Shown here: piece after piece, positions 9,693 to 17,578 of the stretch
Numbering within the stretch: the stretch's first letter is position 1
Layout of the letters: each line of letters starts with the position of its first letter
Source: an uncultured Saprospiraceae bacterium
GTDB taxonomy: Bacteria > Bacteroidota > Bacteroidia > Chitinophagales > Saprospiraceae
Assembly (NCBI GenBank): GCA_937959115.1
Contig: CALGAW010000039.1
Coordinates: forward strand, 62,001-126,000
DNA: 64,000 nt
Reading direction: 5' to 3'
Made by a program: the position numbers and the translations under genes
Notes under the pieces: model-generated
Seen by the model: only the letters and a program-made list of their open reading frames with translations
Databases searched by the model: none
Told to the model about the DNA's origin: nothing

Positions 9693-10382
9693 CTAGTTTA
9701 ATAACTTCAAATGATTAATCAGCTTTTCCCGATAACTCTTTCCAATAGGAATGACGGATCGGTTAATGACAATTGTGTTGTCTTCGATGTCTACAATTTT
9801 ATTGAGATTTAAGATGAAGGAACGATGGACTTGCATAAAGGTAGATATGGGTAAGGAGTCCTTCACACTTTTTAAGGTAGAATGGACCATCAAGGGATTT
9901 TTGCCTGTTAGGTGAATTTTTACATAATTACCTTGGGATTCGATGAAGTCAATCTCTTTAATCTCTAGACGATGGAGTTTTTTATTGATGTTAACGAAGA
10001 TGTGTTCGGTTTCCGTTGTTGGGCTGGACACGTTCTTTGTTTTGCTCTCCGCCTTGCTGATGGACTTGATGAACCGACTAAACTCTATTGGCTTTAGTAA
10101 GAAGTCCAACACATTATGGTCAAATGCTTTTACCGCCTTGGTGTCATCTTGCGTTGTGATGATGACTTGTGTATTGGGTAGACTGTCTAGTAGTTCAAAA
10201 CCATTTAAAATGGGCATGTGAATGTCTAGGAATACGATGTCTGCTTCTATCTTCTCCTTGAGTGCAGACAAGGCATTCATCGATTCGTTGTAGGTTCCAA
10301 CGACTTCCACTTTAGCTTTGTTGCAGTAGTCAATCAATACCTCCACATAAAATGGGTCATCATCTATTATTATTGCGTTCAT
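9693..10382 (-). CDS. LytTR-family response regulator
   Basis: The 229-residue protein has an N-terminal receiver with the acidic triad, phospho-acceptor Asp53 (FLDIHMP) and Lys97 (LLKP). Its C-terminal LytTR DNA-binding domain (about 128-229) shows FIESQGNYVKIHL, the HRSFILNL motif and IPIGKSYREKL. It is the last gene of the eight-gene minus-strand operon, 1 bp after the receiver-Hpt gene, and is the most likely transcriptional output of the phosphorelay. LytTR regulators bind paired direct repeats. Candidate targets are the operon itself and the TolC/HlyD pair, but I could not identify sites. Confidence 0.92.
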   Translation of the reverse strand: MNAIIIDDDPFYVEVLIDYCNKAKVEVVGTYNESMNALSALKEKIEADIVFLDIHMPILNGFELLDSLPNTQVIITTQDDTKAVKAFDHNVLDFLLKPIEFSRFIKSISKAESKTKNVSSPTTETEHIFVNINKKLHRLEIKEIDFIESQGNYVKIHLTGKNPLMVHSTLKSVKDSLPISTFMQVHRSFILNLNKIVDIEDNTIVINRSVIPIGKSYREKLINHLKLLN

Positions 10383-10383
10383 G

Positions 10384-11052
10384 TTATTTGGAATTTAGGT
10401 AGGTAAATGCGGTTTCGGTATTTTCCAATAAGAGTTGAATCTTATCATTTGAAAGCACATCTATGGTCAATTCTTTTTCTATATTTCTTGCTAGGTCAAA
10501 TGGCTCTTTCATTTGTAGGAGGGAGAACTTACTTGAAACCTTATGAACAATTTGCCGAATCTCTTCTAGGTTGTTGTCGTTTAGCAATTTAGGCACTGCA
10601 AGCAGCACATTTTCAAATTCGCTTTTCAATAGTGAGATCAATCGTTCCTTATATTCTTCATCCGTTATTGTATCAAAATAGTCATACTTAGATGCTACTT
10701 TTTGAGATGAATTTGCTTCAAAAAGCGATTTAAAAACATCTAGTGTCAATGGTTTTTTAAAAGACTTTAATGGTGGATAGAGGATGGTTGATTTTTTAAG
10801 ATCTGTTGTATTGCTCAATACAATGTAGTCCAGTTGCTTAAAATGCGACAGGTAATTTGAATAATGATCTGCCTTGACATACTGATCTGTGATGATTAAA
10901 TCAATCGTATTGGCGCTTAAAATGGAAGCCACCTTTTCAAAGGATTGACAAATGGTAAGCTGAACATGATCAACTTGATCTGCTAACCATTCCAGGTTTC
11001 TAATATCCAATGTGTCATCTTCGATGTATAAAATATGCACCTTTTCTTTCAT
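10384..11052 (-). CDS. Receiver-Hpt phosphotransfer protein
   Basis: The 222-residue protein starts with a receiver domain: EDD at 11-13, candidate acceptor Asp56 in LIITDQYV, Ser80 and a KK pair near 99-100. The receiver is rather divergent. A helical Hpt domain follows, with His170 in the canonical context IVHKVSSKFSLLQM. The pair suits a phosphorelay that moves phosphate from the kinase through receiver and Hpt to the LytTR regulator. Its start overlaps the stop of the upstream receiver gene by 1 bp, so the two are translationally coupled. Confidence 0.85.
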   Translation of the reverse strand: MKEKVHILYIEDDTLDIRNLEWLADQVDHVQLTICQSFEKVASILSANTIDLIITDQYVKADHYSNYLSHFKQLDYIVLSNTTDLKKSTILYPPLKSFKKPLTLDVFKSLFEANSSQKVASKYDYFDTITDEEYKERLISLLKSEFENVLLAVPKLLNDNNLEEIRQIVHKVSSKFSLLQMKEPFDLARNIEKELTIDVLSNDKIQLLLENTETAFTYLNSK

Positions 11053-11465
11053 TAAAAAGATATTTTACTGACGGCCCAATATTCATTGATTCTTTGAATG
11101 GTTTCGTCATAGTCCTTGATTGAAAATGGCTTGACGAAATACCCAGCGACTTGATTTTCGTAGGAGAACAGGATGTCGTTCTTGTCCTCTGAAGACGTCA
11201 AGACAATAATTGGGATCTTTCTTAGCGATAGATGATTCTTAATATTTTCAAGAAACTCTAGGCCACTCATGACAGGCATTTTCAAATCTAAAATTATTAT
11301 TTTGGGCAAGTGGCGCTTATTATTGACTAGAAATTCCCAGCCTAACAATCCATTTTCGAAGGATTGAATCTGCATGGTTCTGTTTAATTTGGTAAATGCC
11401 ATTTCAAACTTCATTAACTCTACAGCATCGTCTTCCAGATAGAGAATATAATCTTCATTTGTCAT
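11052..11465 (-). CDS. Single-domain response regulator (receiver)
   Basis: This 137-residue CheY/Rcp1-like receiver has EDD at 11-13, acceptor Asp60 in IILDLKMP, the switch residues Thr90-Ser91 and Lys112 in YFVKPF. It has no output domain, so it can only relay phosphate or bind a partner. It overlaps the upstream kinase gene by 4 bp (ATGA) and precedes the receiver-Hpt gene. That places it as the first acceptor after the kinase. Confidence 0.9.
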   Translation of the reverse strand: MTNEDYILYLEDDAVELMKFEMAFTKLNRTMQIQSFENGLLGWEFLVNNKRHLPKIIILDLKMPVMSGLEFLENIKNHLSLRKIPIIVLTSSEDKNDILFSYENQVAGYFVKPFSIKDYDETIQRINEYWAVSKISF

Positions 11466-12697
11466 AACTGCACTTTTTCTTTATTAATGGAAAATTCAAA
11501 CACCGTATACTGATCTACCTTAGAGTCTACGGAAATTTTGCCTCCGAGTTGCTCTACTACCTTTTTCACTAGTGACAGTCCAATCCCTGTACTTTTTTTA
11601 GAAGGGGTTAGACTATTAAAGATTTGAAATATTTTGGAGTAATACTTAGACTCTATTCCAATGCCATTATCCCAAATAGAAAAGTAAAAGTAGGTCTTGT
11701 CCTCCATAACTCCTACTACGATCTTGCCTTGTTCTTTGTTGATATGGCGGATCGAATTGTCCATAAGATTGCTAAAGACTTGTGACAATTTTGTTTTGTT
11801 GGTCATAATATCAGGGAAATCGCCCTCAAACTCTATGGATACATGAAGTGGAACGTCTAGGAGCAAAATACAATCTTCGACAAGCGATTTGGTATTAAAA
11901 AACGTACGTTCTTCATCCGTCGAACTTACCCTCGAATAAGCAATAATGTTATCGATCAACTGGTACATCTTGGTGACTCGGAGCTGCATCAATTGAACGT
12001 ATTCAGTCATTTTATCCGGATCTGTATTGTGCTCCATCCAACCAAGTACCGTGTTAATACCAGTAAGCGGTGCTTTTAAATCATGGGAAGCGATGTGGGC
12101 AAAACTTTCAAGGTTATCATTTACCTCAATGAGTTCTGCCACTGTTTGCTGTAATTTCTTCTCCGTGATTTTCTCCTTGTGTACATCGATGATTACAGCA
12201 AGCAGATACCTCGATTTGCTATTTTTATTACTGATTTCGGACACATGTGTGCTTCCCCAAAAGACAGCTCCATTTTTCTTTTTATAGCGTTTCTGAATAC
12301 TGTATTTTCGAATGTTTCGATTGTTAAATTTTTCCGTTGATAGTTGTGAAGGTTCCACGTCTTGCTCGTAAGTGATCTCTGAAATAGACATTCCTTTCAT
12401 CTCTTCTTCACTGTATCCAACAAGAGTAGAAAAGGTGCTATTGCATTGCAAAATATTTCCATCTTTCGATAACAAAACACCAACCGCTGAGTTTTCGAAC
12501 AGCTGTTTATGTTCATAAGAAAGCGTATCCAACTGGTCTGAAGTTCTAGATAGTAACTCGTTTAAACCTACGTTGAGACGTTCAAGCTCTTTGTTTTTAA
12601 GATATAGCTCTAACGACTTTTCTTCGAGCAATTTTTCTGCTTGCAATCGAGCATTTTTCTCTCTTAGAAATCGTTTTTTTAAGATCTCTTCACTCAT
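11462..12697 (-). CDS. PAS-domain histidine kinase, predicted partner of H-NOX
   Basis: The 411-residue soluble kinase begins with a basic coiled coil (about residues 5-60) ending in a YEHKQLFENS linker. A PAS domain (about 65-180) follows, with GVLLSKDGNILQCN and GYSEEEM. The HisKA domain has His205 in IASHDLKAPL, and the HATPase domain has NLMDNSIRH, WDNGIGIE and STGIGLSL. There are no transmembrane helices. The gene lies 3 bp downstream of an H-NOX gene. In other bacteria such adjacent pairs form a complex in which NO-bound haem H-NOX inhibits kinase autophosphorylation. I infer the same wiring here; a second signal through the PAS domain is possible. Confidence 0.9.
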   Translation of the reverse strand: MSEEILKKRFLREKNARLQAEKLLEEKSLELYLKNKELERLNVGLNELLSRTSDQLDTLSYEHKQLFENSAVGVLLSKDGNILQCNSTFSTLVGYSEEEMKGMSISEITYEQDVEPSQLSTEKFNNRNIRKYSIQKRYKKKNGAVFWGSTHVSEISNKNSKSRYLLAVIIDVHKEKITEKKLQQTVAELIEVNDNLESFAHIASHDLKAPLTGINTVLGWMEHNTDPDKMTEYVQLMQLRVTKMYQLIDNIIAYSRVSSTDEERTFFNTKSLVEDCILLLDVPLHVSIEFEGDFPDIMTNKTKLSQVFSNLMDNSIRHINKEQGKIVVGVMEDKTYFYFSIWDNGIGIESKYYSKIFQIFNSLTPSKKSTGIGLSLVKKVVEQLGGKISVDSKVDQYTVFEFSINKEKVQL

Positions 12698-12700
12698 AAA

Positions 12701-13240
12701 TTACTTTCTAACAATTAGGAATTCTACGCAGCTATTGTCCTCCTTAAGTGCCGTTCTAGAAATGGAATAATCTTCATTGAAATACTCCAACGTTGCTTCC
12801 ATCAGTCCTTCGGCAAGGTCTGGCATTTTACGTTCTGAGGTATAGATCAGTTTCAATTCTTTATCTGATATTTCTTCGGTTTGAAATACAGGAAGTTTTG
12901 CTTGAGGATAAATTTTTTGAACTTCAACGTGAATGTAATTATCAATCCGCTTAAGCATTTCAAAACTGTCTTTCAAATGATGCAGCATGTCTTTGTACCG
13001 CACTGTAAATGAGTTGAACAAGTACTTCCCAAATGTTTTTAGCAATACAGGCACTTCAATCTTTGTTTTCAAGTGTAGCTGAGTCACCAGAGCAATCATT
13101 TCTGCGTCATCATACGTTCCTACGGTTGTGTAGCTCGCACCTGAGGGCAGATTGCTTTTTTCAATGATTTCTTCTGTTGTTTCCATGCCGAGCATGTTGT
13201 CTACCATTTCTAAAAATTCGACGAAAATAACTCCTTTCAT
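12701..13240 (-). CDS. H-NOX (haem NO-binding) sensor protein
   Basis: The 179-residue length and fold signature match bacterial H-NOX (HNOB). It starts MKGVIFVEFLEMV. Proximal haem ligand His104 lies in the context IDNYIHVEVQKIYPQAKLP. The porphyrin-anchoring YxSxR motif is YTSER at 133-137, followed by DLAEGLMEA. The family binds nitric oxide on a five-coordinate ferrous haem. It sits in the middle of an exopolysaccharide operon, between the GT2 synthase (11 bp upstream) and its kinase (3 bp downstream). That makes polymer production a likely NO-controlled output, as for H-NOX effects on biofilm in Proteobacteria. Function in this organism is inferred. Confidence 0.93.
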   Translation of the reverse strand: MKGVIFVEFLEMVDNMLGMETTEEIIEKSNLPSGASYTTVGTYDDAEMIALVTQLHLKTKIEVPVLLKTFGKYLFNSFTVRYKDMLHHLKDSFEMLKRIDNYIHVEVQKIYPQAKLPVFQTEEISDKELKLIYTSERKMPDLAEGLMEATLEYFNEDYSISRTALKEDNSCVEFLIVRK

Positions 13241-13251
13241 AAGTTTTGATT

Positions 13252-14559
13252 TTATAGTTTGTAAATTTTTGCTTGTCTAGAGGATTTATGTGGATTCCAA
13301 GGGTCATCGTAAGAAGATTTGAAGAAGTACTCTTTGAAATAAGCATAGGTTCTTACAAGTCTTAAGAACGTGCCAGTATAGAACGGCATCATCCAGACAA
13401 ATTTCCATAATCTCATTTCTTCTTTTCTTCGTTCTGAAAATAGATAGATGGAAAGCATCTGTACATACCCGAATACGATATAAAGCGTCAAGTTCATAAG
13501 TATGATAAACTTTAAACTTGAACTGAAATTAACGATGAGATCAATCATGTAGATCCACCACGTAAAATTGAGGATGACATTGTAGAATATGTTTTCAAAT
13601 AGGGCAAAAAAGGTGTTCCATTTAAAGTTTGCATGAGGTAAGAATACATCATTGTGTTTTCGAACTCTAAAGCGTATGATTGATTTATCCCAACGCAGCC
13701 GTTGCTTGGCTAGGATTTTAAAATTCCTTGGCGCACTGGTCAAGCAAATCGCCTTAGGAGAGAAGTAGATTTTATGTCCAGATTTTCTAAACTTCACAGT
13801 GATGTCCCCGTCTAGTCCAGGGCCAATGTCCCAACCTTTTACATCGTTGATGGCATCCGCTTTGAAGGCACCAAAGGCACCAGAAATGATTTTGTAAATA
13901 TTGAGGTAACTGGTTACGATTCTTCCTACGGAAACCGTTTTCAGGTACTCAATTGCTTGCAGGGTTTCCGCTAGGCTGTTTTCTGAGTTCCGGACTTTCA
14001 CATTTCCGCCTACGGCGCCGATGCGCTCATCCATGTAAAAAGGAATCAGCACGTTTTCTATTGCGTCTCGATCAAATGAACAGTCTGCATCTAAATGGAC
14101 AATGTACTTCCCAGAGCTAAACTGAAGGGCTAAGTTTGCAGCAGACGCCTTGCCTCCTCGCTGCTCATTTCTAAGAAACAAGTCAATCAACCCTTGCTTT
14201 TCTAAGTTGCGGCCAATCATAGGTGTGTCGTCATCAGATCCATCGTCGACGATGATTAGTTCAAAGTTTTTATAGGTTTGCTCGGCTAGGGATTTTGTGA
14301 GTTTGAATAGGTGTTTCCCTTCGTTTTTCCCTGGTATGATAATAGAAATAAACGGATTTTCTAGGAAAAGTTGCCCTTGTGCTTCCGTCCATTTTTTCTC
14401 TCTACTCTTGCTCGTAAACCAATAGATTGCTAGGATAATGTAGTCTATGACCACATAACGTGTAAATTCAAAAATCACGAAAAACCAGAAAACTCTTATG
14501 AAACGACCGAGACCTACTTCATTCCAATACGTGATGTATTCTGGTAAATGCTCTTTCAT
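13252..14559 (-). CDS. Processive family-2 glycosyltransferase (exopolysaccharide synthase)
   Basis: The 435-residue membrane enzyme has an N-terminal helix (about 22-48) and a cytoplasmic GT-A domain. Its motifs are IIIPGKNEG, VDDGSDD (105-110), the DxD motif DADC (157-160), GLDGD (249-252, catalytic base region) and QRLRW (286-290). Two or more C-terminal helices follow. D, DxD, D and QxxRW are the hallmark of processive synthases such as BcsA, NodC/HasA and Alg8. The 4-bp overlap with the TackOD1 gene and the nearby UDP-sugar dehydrogenase point to a uronic-acid-containing polymer. No PilZ domain is visible here, so c-di-GMP control, if any, must act through another protein. Confidence 0.9.
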   Translation of the reverse strand: MKEHLPEYITYWNEVGLGRFIRVFWFFVIFEFTRYVVIDYIILAIYWFTSKSREKKWTEAQGQLFLENPFISIIIPGKNEGKHLFKLTKSLAEQTYKNFELIIVDDGSDDDTPMIGRNLEKQGLIDLFLRNEQRGGKASAANLALQFSSGKYIVHLDADCSFDRDAIENVLIPFYMDERIGAVGGNVKVRNSENSLAETLQAIEYLKTVSVGRIVTSYLNIYKIISGAFGAFKADAINDVKGWDIGPGLDGDITVKFRKSGHKIYFSPKAICLTSAPRNFKILAKQRLRWDKSIIRFRVRKHNDVFLPHANFKWNTFFALFENIFYNVILNFTWWIYMIDLIVNFSSSLKFIILMNLTLYIVFGYVQMLSIYLFSERRKEEMRLWKFVWMMPFYTGTFLRLVRTYAYFKEYFFKSSYDDPWNPHKSSRQAKIYKL

Positions 14560-15911
14560 GATTCATTTACATTTTGGGATTTAATCACAAGCGTCACGTC
14601 ACTTCCAAGATTATCTTCTAGCAAGATGCTTAGGTTATATCTCAACTTCTCGATTAAGTTGGAAACAGCTAGTTCTTCTTTGTCGATCATCAATAGATAG
14701 ATTGTTTCTTCTTTGCGACAAGAATAGATTGGGTTGCTTACATAGTTCTTTGTTATGTCATTGATGTCTTTCCAGAATTGGTTTAAAAAACTGGCATTTA
14801 AAATTTTAAATAATTTACTTTGGATATCGATCTCAACCACAAAGCTAGAGTTTGCAGCAATGAATGTTCTGCTTTGCTCTTGCATAACCAGTTGTTCAAA
14901 AATCTTCATCCGATCTGACACACTGTTTTCTTCATTGATGACGGTCGTTCCATGTTCTACTTTCATGATGCCGTTCATGCTTATTTTATAGGCTTTGATA
15001 TCCACTTCTACTAAGTCTTCCAATTTGTTCTGATGACTACAGGTATGGCATTCGCTGATAACTTCTGCATGCTGGAAGTTGTTGTCACAATTTTTACAAG
15101 AAAACACGACGGATGGCTTGTCGTAATCAATTCCGATATGTCTCAGCAGTTTGTCGCATTTTGGACAGGTCATCTCATCTTCATCCTCCTTTTTAAATTG
15201 CTTGATTGGAGCGATATGGGCACACGGAAAATGGTGGACAATATCGTGTGCCTGAATATTAATAGATTGGCACTTCGGGCATGTCTCCTTGTAAATCATA
15301 TAACTATCGTAGCACTGAACGCATAGCTGCACACGGTCTTCTAGTGCATCGGTAAGCCATTCATTTTTAATGCACTGTTTAAAGAGTTTATACTTTTCAA
15401 AATCTTCACCCTTATAATAACAATCCACAAACGGATAACTGTATCCAGAAAGAATCAATCTATTTTTCTGCGGTGTCAACTTTCCATCACGGGTATACAA
15501 GTAGTTCATTAACTTAATTTCCAATGATTTGTGTGCTGTGTTTTGTCCTCCAGTGATCCTAGCAACTTTTTCATTGATACTTCGGGTGATTTCGTTTGAT
15601 TTGTGCTCATTAAAAACGCCTTCAGTATGTATGATTAATCCATTAGCCGTTTTCGATAAGAAGTAAATAGGAGCTAGGTAAATAGTAGGATTCTCGTGTG
15701 TACGGATGGCTAGGATCGTTTTTTCAATTTCTGAGTCATTGGTAGAGGATAAGATAATCCCGTCATATTCTGGTAGAGATTTCTCAAACGTAAGATTCCA
15801 CGTACCTATTTTTAGATACGTGAAATCTTCGTGTTTAAAACTGTTAAGCTGTTTGTTTAAAGCCTTTAACATTGGTTTTTTATATGGTTTTGTATTTTCT
15901 ATTACGAACAT
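14556..15911 (-). CDS. TackOD1-like zinc-cluster signalling protein
   Basis: Counting from ATG 15911, the ~451-residue protein has a weakly receiver-like N-terminus. A Cys-rich core follows (about 197-291): CVQC, CPKC, an HHFPC block, then CPKC, LRHIGIDYDKP, CKNC and CHTC. That order closely matches the TackOD1 output domain (thaumarchaeal output domain 1), which binds zinc and is tied to signalling proteins. The C-terminal ~150 residues are soluble and may be a degenerate cyclase-like domain; I see no GGDEF motif. Start choice: ATG 15950 would overlap the upstream gene by 71 bp, 15911 by 32 bp, and 15872 would leave 7 bp, so any is possible. The stop overlaps the GT2 start by 4 bp, suggesting it controls or supports the synthase. 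Confidence 0.78.
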   Translation of the reverse strand: MFVIENTKPYKKPMLKALNKQLNSFKHEDFTYLKIGTWNLTFEKSLPEYDGIILSSTNDSEIEKTILAIRTHENPTIYLAPIYFLSKTANGLIIHTEGVFNEHKSNEITRSINEKVARITGGQNTAHKSLEIKLMNYLYTRDGKLTPQKNRLILSGYSYPFVDCYYKGEDFEKYKLFKQCIKNEWLTDALEDRVQLCVQCYDSYMIYKETCPKCQSINIQAHDIVHHFPCAHIAPIKQFKKEDEDEMTCPKCDKLLRHIGIDYDKPSVVFSCKNCDNNFQHAEVISECHTCSHQNKLEDLVEVDIKAYKISMNGIMKVEHGTTVINEENSVSDRMKIFEQLVMQEQSRTFIAANSSFVVEIDIQSKLFKILNASFLNQFWKDINDITKNYVSNPIYSCRKEETIYLLMIDKEELAVSNLIEKLRYNLSILLEDNLGSDVTLVIKSQNVNES

Positions 15912-17235
15912 ATTTTCCGAATGTTCCCCTAATGTCAAACATAAACCCATCCTCCTTGATTAATTTGTCCAAGTTTCCTTCTTCATGGTATAAATCATGA
16001 TTTACACCCATTACAACAACATCATACTCATCAGTTAGTGCATCTTCTTTCAGATCGATCTTATAGCGATCCATTGCTTCATTTTTATCTGCATATGGAT
16101 CTTCTATTGTTACTGGATACCCTCTTAGTCTTAGATAGTCAACTAGGTCGATGACTTTCGAGTTTCTCAGATCTTGCACATTTTCTTTGAAGGTAATCCC
16201 TCTCACCAAAATACTGATGTCTTTGTTGTTCTTATTTGTCTTCTCCGTCATTCGTTCAATCTGGCGTCCGATATGGATATACATGTGTTCATTCGTTTCA
16301 CGACTAGCAGTGATCAAGTTTGGAGTAACGCCTAGTTCATTTGCTTTGTGCATCAAGTAATAAGGATCGACTCCAATACAATGACCCCCCACAAGACCTG
16401 GAAAGAAGTTTAGAAAGTTCCATTTCGTGCCCGCCGCTTCTAGTACATCACTGATTGCAATACCAGCTTTACTGAAGATGTAGCTTAACTCGTTCATCAG
16501 GGCAATGTTTACATCTCGTTGCGTGTTTTCTACAATTTTAGACGCTTCTGCTACCTTGATGCTTGATGCTTTGTGGACTCCTGCCAATACCACTTCACTG
16601 TATACTTTAGCGACGGTGTCTAACGTTTCCTTGTTGCTTCCTGAGACTACTTTTGTGATTTGAGTGAAGGTATGCTTCTCGTCACCTGGATTGATTCGTT
16701 CTGGAGAATAGCCAATAAAGAAGTCTTCATTATATTTCAATCCAGAAATCCCTTCAAGAATTGGAACACATACTTCCTCCGTACATCCTGGATAAACAGT
16801 AGATTCAAACACCACAACGTCTCCCTTTTTCAGGTTTTTTGCCACCATTGTCGTGGCTGAAGACAGTGGATTCAAATTGGGTTGTTTGTGTTCATCAATT
16901 GGTGTAGGAACCGCTACGATAAAGAAACTGGCACTAGACAGCTCTTTATAGTCATCAGTGTAAGTAATGTCTTTGTTTTCAAACACCTTTGCATCCAATT
17001 CTCCGCAAGGATCTACATTTGATTGAATCGTTTTAACTTTTTCAGAATTGATATCATATCCTTTTACTCGAAACGTTGAAGCCATATAAACTGCTAAGGG
17101 TAATCCTACATAACCAAGACCGATGACCGCCATTTCTGCTTCTTTGTTCATAAGGCGATCAAATAGATCGTTCTTTGCTTGTTTAGGTGTGATTGTTTTA
17201 ACGTTTGCTCTTTCTAATACTGCTATACTTGTCAT
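15880..17235 (-). CDS. Nucleotide-sugar (UDP-HexNAc/UDP-hexose) dehydrogenase
   Basis: The 451-residue enzyme has a Rossmann motif (VIGLGYVGLPLA, 37-48), GYSPERINPGD, KVVSGS and the catalytic Cys286 in GGHCIGVDPYYL. A C-terminal NAD/UDP-binding domain (GITFKENVQDLRNSK) follows. Sequence style is closest to the WbpO/TviB/VipA group, which oxidises UDP-HexNAc at C6 to a uronic acid using two NAD+. An extra ~35 residues precede the Rossmann fold. It is the first gene of the eight-gene operon and would supply the uronate precursor for the GT2 synthase. A paralogue at 42810-44099 is very similar and lacks the N-terminal extension. Confidence 0.92.
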   Translation of the reverse strand: MTSIAVLERANVKTITPKQAKNDLFDRLMNKEAEMAVIGLGYVGLPLAVYMASTFRVKGYDINSEKVKTIQSNVDPCGELDAKVFENKDITYTDDYKELSSASFFIVAVPTPIDEHKQPNLNPLSSATTMVAKNLKKGDVVVFESTVYPGCTEEVCVPILEGISGLKYNEDFFIGYSPERINPGDEKHTFTQITKVVSGSNKETLDTVAKVYSEVVLAGVHKASSIKVAEASKIVENTQRDVNIALMNELSYIFSKAGIAISDVLEAAGTKWNFLNFFPGLVGGHCIGVDPYYLMHKANELGVTPNLITASRETNEHMYIHIGRQIERMTEKTNKNNKDISILVRGITFKENVQDLRNSKVIDLVDYLRLRGYPVTIEDPYADKNEAMDRYKIDLKEDALTDEYDVVVMGVNHDLYHEEGNLDKLIKEDGFMFDIRGTFGKYVRNRKYKTI

Positions 17236-17578
17236 ATCGTTTAAAATTTTAGTAATTGTGTTATTGATACCTCAAATATGCACTGAAATACGACGCACGA
17301 CATGACTTTATGTTTGTATTGGACCTAACTAGTGATAAAGGTCTGATAAGTGGTGACGAACGGAAAGAAGGGGAATATCTTGCGGGTTTGTTGAGAAATC
17401 AAACGATAATTCATTACGTCACCAACCACCTTAAGTGTTTTAAACTGCGCATCTTTAAACACTATTTTGTAATAGTTTGGGCATAATTCAACTATTTTCT
17501 TTACATTTCCGCTATACGAATTAAACCTTTCACATTTCAAATAGTCTTACTCAAATAATCATTATCAAACTAACATAA
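17236..17578. promoter_or_regulatory. Divergent intergenic region ahead of the EPS operon and the CotH gene
   Basis: These 343 bp should hold the promoter of the minus-strand EPS operon and that of the CotH gene. On the minus strand CATATTTG (about 17274-17281) is one base off the TAnnTTTG consensus. A 71-codon minus reading frame with only a TTG start (17325-17540) lies here. Its VKKIVELCPNYYKIVF run vaguely recalls a LytTR domain; I do not call it a gene. No terminator or known riboswitch is visible. Confidence 0.4.

Noticed and set aside
12027-12287. Plus-strand frames inside the kinase and regulator genes
   Set aside because: These lie antisense to genes with intact catalytic motifs and have no motifs themselves.
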